Both the position numbers and the translations under genes were made by a program. Shown one piece after another: positions 18,830 to 25,206 of a DNA stretch of 25,206 bases (positions within the stretch are counted from its first letter, which is position 1; each line of letters begins with the position of its first letter). The stretch spans positions 36,895 to 62,100 of the forward strand of contig NW_019775531.1 in assembly GCF_001039355.2 (NCBI RefSeq), read 5' to 3'. The notes below the pieces were generated by a model. It was not told where the DNA came from. It saw nothing but the letters and a program-made list of their open reading frames with translations, and did no database searches. Source of the DNA: Lingula anatina. Lineage: Eukaryota; Brachiopoda; Lingulata; Lingulida; Lingulidae.

Positions 18830-19960
18830 AGCGCCTTTTATTGCAATACGCATGAAAAGATCTGGGTTATCAACTTATTTAGGCCTAAAGGCATTTGCAT
18901 GCAAATATTTCTGTGCCTGTTGTTTTTCACATTACTTGCAAAGGCGTCTTTTGTACTGTGTAGCTCAATTTCACCTAATGATTTTTAATCCTGTCCCGTA
19001 AAATCGTTTTATGTGTGCGTTTGTTTAGACCGACATTTCACTTGGCAGTATGAAAAGTTTGCAGCAGTGTTGCAGTAGATGTGTTCAAATTCTCTGTAAA
19101 TTTGCAACAGGACTGATATTTTGCTAAGGGGTTACATCTAACTCATAAACTTAAGCCCTTTTGTGTCTCCCCCTGTAGCGTGGACTCATTACAGATTAGA
19201 AACAAGATATGTTGTTTCAATTCCTTTGAGAATTTTCAATAACTTTGTTACATTGCCCATGAAAAGCGGTACATTAATGTAAAGCCCTGGATAACATAAA
19301 TACCTTTATGATAAAATGTTTTTGTGTGTGCATTAATATGTCAGATCACTTGCAAAGACCTTTTCTCTTCACTGTAAAAACAGCGATTTACACCCAAACG
19401 CGTGTAGAAATATGTATAAAAGCAAAATACATTTAGTTTTGCAAGCTTCCCACAGAAGTAAATGTTAAACTAGTGTAGTAGTAACTAGTTAAGCTATATT
19501 TTTAGTTTCACCGAATTACAATCTTATAACTAATTTATGACAAGGCCAAACGCAGTGGCTAAACAAGTCCCCTGCTAAACATGAAAAGCTGCTAAATAAC
19601 ACGTTTAACTTTTCAAGCTTCTCACAGAAGAAAATGCTTAACATGTTTGGCAGTGTTGCACGTTTAGCCATCTGATTAGCTACACCGGTATATGACCCCA
19701 TATAGCAAGTTTATTACAAGGCTCAACAATTTGGCTAAAACACGCACCCTTCTATACGTGTGGAGCTTTTGAAGGCGTAGAGCAGCCTACTCGAACACTT
19801 TGTGTCTTTCCTTGCAGTAACTTGTGGTGGCTATTTTAAATAGGCCTATTAAGTAAAAATCCAGATGACAGATTAGGTTTCCAAGATTTTATCAAAAGCG
19901 TACATACCTGTTATGGTACAGAATGACATTATGATAACGTAATGGTAAAGATATGCGTGT
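18830..19960. other. Unannotated stretch
   Basis: No exon recognised. A short stretch near 19303-19330 resembles the left flank of dispersed copy 2 (ATGTTTTTGTGTGT). Two related segments, about 19438-19470 and 19610-19645, share AAGCTTC.CACAGAAG.AAATG. Confidence 0.4.
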
Positions 19961-19969
19961 TTATTTATA

Positions 19970-20631
19970 CCCCCGTCAAACTAGAGGCGGAATGAGCAAG
20001 AATGCCGTCGAAAAGACAATTTTTTGGGCGTTCCTGGATATTCGAAGAACATTTTAAAAATTCCGAGTGCATTCCAAATATTTTTACCCATTCTTGTGGC
20101 TGAATGTTTTGCTCATGATAAAAACTTTCGAAATTCATTTCAAGTGGAAAATTATTGAATGGCATTTGAATAGTATTCTAACTGCACTATGACTGCATTC
20201 TAAATATTCTGACGGCATTCCAACAGCATTCGAAACATTCTGATCAAATTCGAGGGAGAACCGAAATGGCAAGACACTTCAAACCCTGCTAGAATAAGCC
20301 AGAATGCAAATTCAGTGTATCTCAGTCCTATTTCAGCCAGCAATCGAACTACACTCGTACGGCATTCGAAGTGTATACTAAATATTCTGACTAAATTCTG
20401 ACAGCATTATTGATATTCTTAGTTTTCCAACTACATTCGAGCAGCATTTGAAAGCTCATACAGTCGAAATGAGCACGAATCATTCCAGGCGAATTCAAGG
20501 GCATTCTGAGCATCCAACCGCATTCTTAGGTCAATTTGAAATTTCTTCCCGAGTGTAGTACGATTTTTTTATTTAGTCATTCCGGCTGGTTCTGCTTGAT
20601 TCCTGCTGATTCCAAATAAATGTGAAGGGGG
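19970..20631. mobile_element. Inverted-repeat element with ATA target duplication, CATTC-rich
   Basis: A 662-bp element ending CCCCCGTCAAA on the left and, as complement, CCCCCTTCACA on the right. It is flanked by ATA (19967-19969 and 20632-20634). The interior is a degenerate array of short words around CATTC/GAATG (GGCATTC, GCATTCGAA, CATTCTGA) with no ORF. It fits a non-autonomous DNA transposon (MITE-like) with a 3-bp duplication. Confidence 0.65.
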
Positions 20632-20639
20632 ATATAACT

Positions 20640-21645
20640 CCTTGCAAAATAATGTCCGAGCTAACAAAAACATTGTGGTAACCTTATAATTGTAGAAAGA
20701 TTCGACGACGATTTCTACATAACTTTATTATGATAATGTCATGCGCATCTTGTGGAGTTTTATGAGCGTTTTATAAGATACTGTTAAAACATTATATACT
20801 GTTTTGAAAACCTTTTTTTTTATAAATGACCAAAGCACTTCTTACGATGTTTTAACTACCGGTACATCTAGCGGTTAGTTCCAAATTCCAAATTCCACAT
20901 TGGGCTAGTCTGCGATTAGAGCGGTGCGAATTGTAGAATCTTCGGACTATCGTTACTGAAATAACCAGCATGTGATAAAAGCTTAAATAAACTATTGTAC
21001 TGAATATCCTTCCATCATCCTGATGTTTTATTGGGTGTGGCAGCAATGGCGGCAACAAGGGGCAGCAGGCCCAGTAGGTCACGTGAAACCAATAGCCTTA
21101 GTGATTTTTCTCTGTTTTTAAAAATAAAGGAAAGCGGAAAGTTGCATCACAGAGCTACTTTATTTGAGTAACAAGCTGTTCCTCTCTACTGTTAGATATT
21201 GTACAACAGGCAAGAACTTTCATAATCATCGACCTTCACCCACCCACCCCATACAGCAGCATTCTTAATCCAGTCGTTAGCAGGGGTCAATTTCATAATG
21301 GTTTAGATTGTTTTGCGGGCTAGGAATCCTGTCATAACAAGAGCTAGCAAATACCAGTATGATGAAGTTCCCAATATCTTAAGGCATATCCCCTCGTTTT
21401 TGATATATTTTAACTACGCACCTTGAGCTAATTGTCTTCGTCCTTACATTGTCAGTTCATTTGGGTATGTCAAACTGGTACTTTTATTGTGGGGCAGTCG
21501 TTTTTAAAAGTTCTAAACTAAACATACAAAACCAACTTAACATGTTCAGCTTCTATCAGGCTTTAAGCTAACCCCAATAGCTTTAGAGTCTTTTAGAAAT
21601 AAGTCCAGTTCTTGCACTTCTTGACCAACAGGGATTGGTGGCAAA
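20640..21645. other. Unannotated stretch
   Basis: No confirmed gene. A 41-codon plus-strand ORF at 21046-21171 starts MAATRGSRPS within a GC-richer patch but has no recognisable domain. Confidence 0.3.
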
Positions 21646-21654
21646 AACTTTGAT

Positions 21655-22009
21655 GCCCCTTTTTCACACAGAACACGAATCCCACGAATCGCCAGGAATT
21701 AAAAATATCAGGATTCGTGCTTGAATCGTAATCAGTTCGTGAAGTTCTTAACAGATTCGTATATAATCGTAGTCAGCTCTTGCAATTCTTGATCAATTGT
21801 TCAAAGTTTTGGCCACGAACTCCCGATTCCAAAAAATAGTAGTGAATTTTTGGACAATATTCGTGCGATTCCAGCCGAATCCCACGAATATGCGTAACAC
21901 TATCGCACCTGTATCGTAACTGAATCAAAATCTCAAGAATCCTCACGGATCCTGAAATTTGTCAATTCCTGGCGATTCGTGGGATTCGTGGTCTGTGTGA
22001 AATAGGGGC
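21655..22009. mobile_element. MITE-like element with 46-bp inverted repeats
   Basis: A 355-bp element with termini GCCCCTTTTTCACACAGAAC (left) and GCCCCTATTTCACACAGACC (right, complement). The inverted repeats match at about 44 of 46 bases, ending in GCCAGGAATT. The interior repeats ATTCGTG/CACGAAT words. No clear target duplication is visible and no ORF is present. Its termini recall the CCCCCTTCACA end of the element at 19970-20631. Confidence 0.8.
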
Positions 22010-22715
22010 CTTATCCAACCCTATTCAATACAGGTATACACATTAATACTGTATAGTTACTACAGTGACTGTATATGTGGTACACATGATTTGTATGCGT
22101 TTCCAAAAATAGTGATATTACCGGCCTAAAGAATGCTCCTAGCTCAAAGTTCTCATCAGAAACTAACTTTTTGGCCCATTTTGCCTCGAAAATAACTTGT
22201 TCCTTGAGAGATTTCCAAAAAAGCAATTATTATTTACTCTACCATACTCGTTTGCATATGTAGATGTTGAATTATAAGTGAGCATAAACTTAGAATATCA
22301 TTTCTATGAAATGACGTTTACACTGAGGTAATGATTAAAAAAAGAGTTCATTCAGAACACAATATCAACTGGTCCAATGATCGAATATGGCGGACCCTAC
22401 ATGAAAGGATGACTGCTTAATCCTGTAACGGTCTATCCGCCTCCAGTCGAATGGAGCCGATCGAGATTTAATTAATAGTGCCCCTACTGGGACGGCTCGT
22501 GGGGAGGCATGTGAGAGACCGAGAGCTGTAAATGTCATATTTTATCGTATTAATTGCCATTGTTTATTACAGGTAGCATAATAATAATAATAAAGATAAT
22601 AAAAATGGTAATAATAACAATAAATATTATAACCACACCGAGTGTCCGTCTGTTAAAGAGATATAAGGGTTGGAAATTTAGTCGGAAACACAGACAGGCA
22701 GACAGGCGTAGAACC
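22010..22715. other. Stretch lacking the expected SRCR C-half exon
   Basis: The partner of the N-half exon at 22721-22924 would be expected here on the minus strand. No Cys-Gly-Gly-Thr-Glu or DAGVxC pattern was seen. An ATA-type microsatellite lies at about 22578-22612. Confidence 0.45.
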
Positions 22716-22720
22716 AATAC

Positions 22721-22924
22721 CTAGAACCACCCTCGAAGTCCCCCTCGGTGTCCAAGATGTCCAGTAATTCAGCACCCCACTGAAGCCAAGCTGTCTACAT
22801 GCCACTTTGGCGTCATTCCAGGACCAACCGCTTTTACACACTCTTCCCCAGTCTCCTGCATAGAATATCTCCACTCGTCCATGATACTGTGAGTCGCCGA
22901 TCAATCTCACTTCTCCGTCATTGG
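22721..22924 (-). CDS. SRCR domain N-terminal half exon
   Basis: A 204-nt minus-strand internal exon from a CTTACAG acceptor to an AG/GTATTG donor; both borders are phase 1. The 68 codons include NDGEVRLIGDSQYHGRVEIF, AGDWGRVCKSGWSWNDAK and VACRQLGFSG, the first half of an SRCR domain with its two cysteines. The position of the extra group B cysteine is Tyr, so this is group A, like 877-1068. The tail after LGFSG (VLNYWTSWTPRG...) is unusual in length and sequence. Two C-half exons lie upstream instead of one downstream, so this exon cannot form a complete domain with any exon seen in the window. Confidence 0.85.
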
Positions 22925-23120
22925 CTGTAAGTAATGCAAAATGACAGAAACAGCGAGTAAGGACAATATTGCACAAATGACTTCCGGTATATGAACGTTC
23001 ATTGCTCATAAGCATTACTCCTTACGTCAAATAAAATTAATCTGTGCTTTGTTAAATATTTATACCTCCGTCTACCACGGATATCCCCTTTTATAAAACT
23101 ACAGTTTTGGCCATTTTCTG

Positions 23121-23218
23121 GAAGTAAAGCCGCATACTTTCTAGCTTATTTTCCCAAAGTAAAGCTGCATACTTTCTAGCTTATTTTCCGAAAGTAAAGC
23201 CGCATACTTTCTAGCTTA
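23121..23218. repeat. 35-bp tandem repeat, three copies
   Basis: AAGTAAAGCCGCATACTTTC followed by TAGCTTATTTTCC repeats at about 23121, 23156 and 23191, nearly identical. It lies in the intron between two SRCR half-exons. Confidence 0.9.
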
Positions 23219-23309
23219 AGACAGCCAGGATTTTGTGTGTGTGACTGAGGGGGGGGGGGGGGGAGAGCGGGGGGCGGGGGGTCTGGATCCACCTTTGAAA
23301 TATACTCAC

Positions 23310-23447
23310 GTCCTTTACAGAGAACGCCGGCATCATCTGACGAAGACTCGGAACAATAAGATGAGATGATACCAACGCCGTCATGGGAGCAATCTCCTAG
23401 GGTCGACTCAGATCCCTGACAATTCAAATCGCTTATCCAGTAATGAT
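23310..23447 (-). pseudogene. SRCR domain C-terminal half exon without AG acceptor
   Basis: Minus-strand sequence encoding HYWISDLNCQGSES, LGDCSHDGVG, SSYCSES and DDAGVLCKG, the second half of a group A SRCR domain with its four cysteines. It ends at a good GTGAGT donor in phase 1. Aligned to the intact exon at 24977-25117, the acceptor dinucleotide is TG (23448-23449) in place of AG, and no other in-phase AG is near. Just upstream of the lost site is a (TATTA)n microsatellite (23478-23538). The reading frame is otherwise intact. It is probably a skipped or dead exon; skipping costs no frame because both borders are phase 1. Its N-half partner was not found between here and 24977. Confidence 0.7.
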
Positions 23448-23477
23448 CAGTAATGAAACCCCATTCAAATGAACGTA

Positions 23478-23538
23478 TTATATTATATTATATTATATTA
23501 TATTATATTATATTATATTATATTATATTATATTATTA
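23478..23538. repeat. (TATTA)n microsatellite
   Basis: About twelve tandem pentanucleotides, some 30 bases upstream (minus-strand sense) of the acceptor-less SRCR exon. Confidence 0.95.
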
Positions 23539-23544
23539 TTTTAA

Positions 23545-24970
23545 CTGCATTATTGTGCATGAATTGATCATATCGTGTTTGAACGACTTCCATTATCTCA
23601 TGTCGTGTCAACTGACTTTCTGACCAATGTGTCTGTGCACTAACGTTTTTTTTTTTCTTTTATTTAATAAAGCATTTACCTTTTCTCATTTACGATATTG
23701 ACAGTTTTAGAAGGGCTACAAAATTTATTTAAAAAAGATATCTGCGCAAAAGGAAGCAGATCGGATCTTTTAAATGAAATAACTTCATGGGCCAAAGGGT
23801 GCCAGAAAATCATAAAGCACATGTTTGATAAGGGTCATGTACTGACTTCTTTTTTCCAGACACCGGTAAAAGTGATGGGAAAACCATTTATATATACCTT
23901 AATCAGTGTATGAAATTCAAGGAAATTACTAGCCAGGGAGGGGGGGGGGGGTAGTCAATTCAGTTTATGTTCACCTTGCAGTCTGCCTCATTTCTTCTTC
24001 AATAATTTATTCATAATTTTTATACCGATTTCGTGATATTATCTGATCATAAGTTTTGCTTTTCTGTATAGCAACAAGTATGACCAAATATATATATTCT
24101 TGTCAAATAAATCTATCTCTGTGCTGACAATAAAGAAGAAAGAATTCAGCACGTAGGGTCCATTTGAATATCGCTTAAAGCAACGGTCCTGCACGCGGGC
24201 CCAGTATCTCGAACGCATGGCTTATTGAGAAAAGCTATACCACATAGAGGCTACAATATATTATATGGGGCGAGTATGGGCGAGTTATGGGATCGAGATG
24301 CTTGCGCTCGGTCGCAATGCGTGATAATTTCGAGTTAGGCCTACGCAAGCCTACCCAACTACCAGACTCGGCACCTAAGGATCCTGAATTAACCGGTATA
24401 TCGGACCACACTACCCGTTTTCAAGGTGTGTGTCAGATCACATTTCGAAGTATCAGCCAGAACACCGACAGGATGAGCCCTGGCATGCCCGGCTGTCACC
24501 TTGATTGGATAGTAAACGATTGTCGTAAAATCGCTATATGATTTTAAAACCAGGTGCATAAATTTGAAAGCCACCTAGATGAACCTTAGACTGCCACATT
24601 AATCTAATACAATGCAAAAAAGCCCTGTCAAAAGTGGTTAAAACATTCAAACCGAATGTCATAAAGTCCCCATATATATCCCCGGCCTGAAAGTTACCAG
24701 CCTCGGGCTGTCGGGCTGGCCGCCATTCCATACACTGCCTTCATGCTACAAAATGTATGCATGCACTATGCTGAGAACGAGTTCAGAGATCTGCCACAAT
24801 AGCCATAATACAGACAACCGGATGGTAGGTTAAAATGCCACGACTGTGATTAAATAATAAGATCCAGGGCATAATAAGACAAATGTATGTATATAAAATC
24901 ATTTCTGCAGTCTAAGAATAAAGTGATTTCTGAAAGGATGAAAAAATATATATAAAGAGAGAGAAAAGTG
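23545..24970. other. Unannotated stretch between SRCR exons
   Basis: Searched on the minus strand for an SRCR N-half (GRVEIF, VACRQLG); none seen. A G run lies at about 23939-23951. No other gene recognised. Confidence 0.4.
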
Positions 24971-24976
24971 CCTCAC

Positions 24977-25117
24977 CTCCATGGCATATAACCCCGGCGT
25001 CGTCGTTGTTACTTTGACGACAAAAGACGGAATTGATGCTGCCAACCCCACCATGGGAACATTGGGTTATATTGGACTCTGTTCCTCCACAGTTTACATT
25101 ATACAGCCAGTATTTAC
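24977..25117 (-). CDS. SRCR domain C-terminal half exon
   Basis: A 141-nt minus-strand internal exon from a TGACTCAG acceptor to a GGAG/GTGAGG donor; both borders are phase 1. The 47 codons encode KYWLYNVNCGGTESNITQC, then SHGGVGSINSVFC and NNDDAGVICHGG. This is the second half of a group A SRCR domain with its four cysteines and the conserved DAGVxC end. An Asn-glycosylation sequon (NIT) is present. Its N-half exon should lie beyond the right edge of the window. It is the best-preserved SRCR exon here and shows the upstream gene enters from the right. Confidence 0.88.
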
Positions 25118-25187
25118 CTGAGTCAGAAAAATAATTTAAGCCAAACAAGTCACTATTAAAAAAAATGCAGATTATCTATAAACGGGA

Positions 25188-25206
25188 TATATATATATAT
25201 ATATAT
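25188..25206. repeat. (TA)n microsatellite at window edge
   Basis: TA run continuing out of the window. Confidence 0.85.

Noticed and set aside
21046-21171. Plus-strand 41-codon ORF with a fair start context (MAATRGSRPS...)
   Set aside because: No recognisable domain, no clear donor site and no supporting neighbour; it could be a chance ORF.
24287-24541. Plus-strand 84-codon ORF
   Set aside because: No motif and no splice logic; its composition resembles the surrounding intergenic sequence.

Overview
This is a non-coding-rich, AT-rich animal nuclear DNA window. Split exons with GT/AG borders, microsatellites, DNA-transposon and LINE relics, and one assembly gap (146 N) all point that way. 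Scavenger-receptor cysteine-rich (SRCR) half-domain exons, a CUB-like exon, a THAP zinc-finger exon, a YqaJ/SWIM-type relic and a fold-back transposon with tandemly repeated arms would fit an invertebrate deuterostome such as an echinoderm, hemichordate or lancelet. That placement is an inference, and no species can be read from the sequence.

The host coding signal lies mostly on the minus strand, so genes read from high to low coordinates. At the right end (25.1-22.7 kb) are three SRCR half-domain exons: a C-terminal half (24977-25117), a second C-terminal half with no AG acceptor (23310-23447), and an N-terminal half (22721-22924). No partner halves were found between them or downstream. 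A Thr/Ser-rich linker leading into a CUB-like start lies at 14168-14307. This resembles a DMBT1-type secreted or surface protein, but the exon order suggests a rearranged or decaying locus.

The middle (8.5-13.5 kb) is an imperfect tandem duplication with a unit of about 2.45-2.5 kb and the first ~50 bases of a third unit. Each full unit carries an 82-nt minus-strand exon that looks like a signal-peptide first exon: strong start context, hydrophobic core and phase-1 donor. An SRCR N-half exon with a phase-1 acceptor (877-1068) lies downstream. The simplest reading is two alternative first exons, or duplicated 5' ends, of an SRCR-type gene that continues beyond the left edge. A short LTR-like insertion with a 4-bp target duplication is present only in copy 2.

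The rest is mainly repeats. There is a LINE reverse-transcriptase relic (about 435-850), an unclassified broken ORF (1624-2343), a three-copy dispersed repeat family, a 162-bp triplicate and an internally deleted YqaJ/SWIM-type pseudogene (6699-7270, plus strand). There is also a minus-strand THAP exon with a lost zinc ligand (8071-8352), a four-copy 90-93-bp tandem array, a long imperfect hairpin, a 1024-bp fold-back element with an 8-bp target duplication, and two inverted-repeat elements (19970-20631 and 21655-22009). No rRNA, tRNA or CRISPR was recognised.
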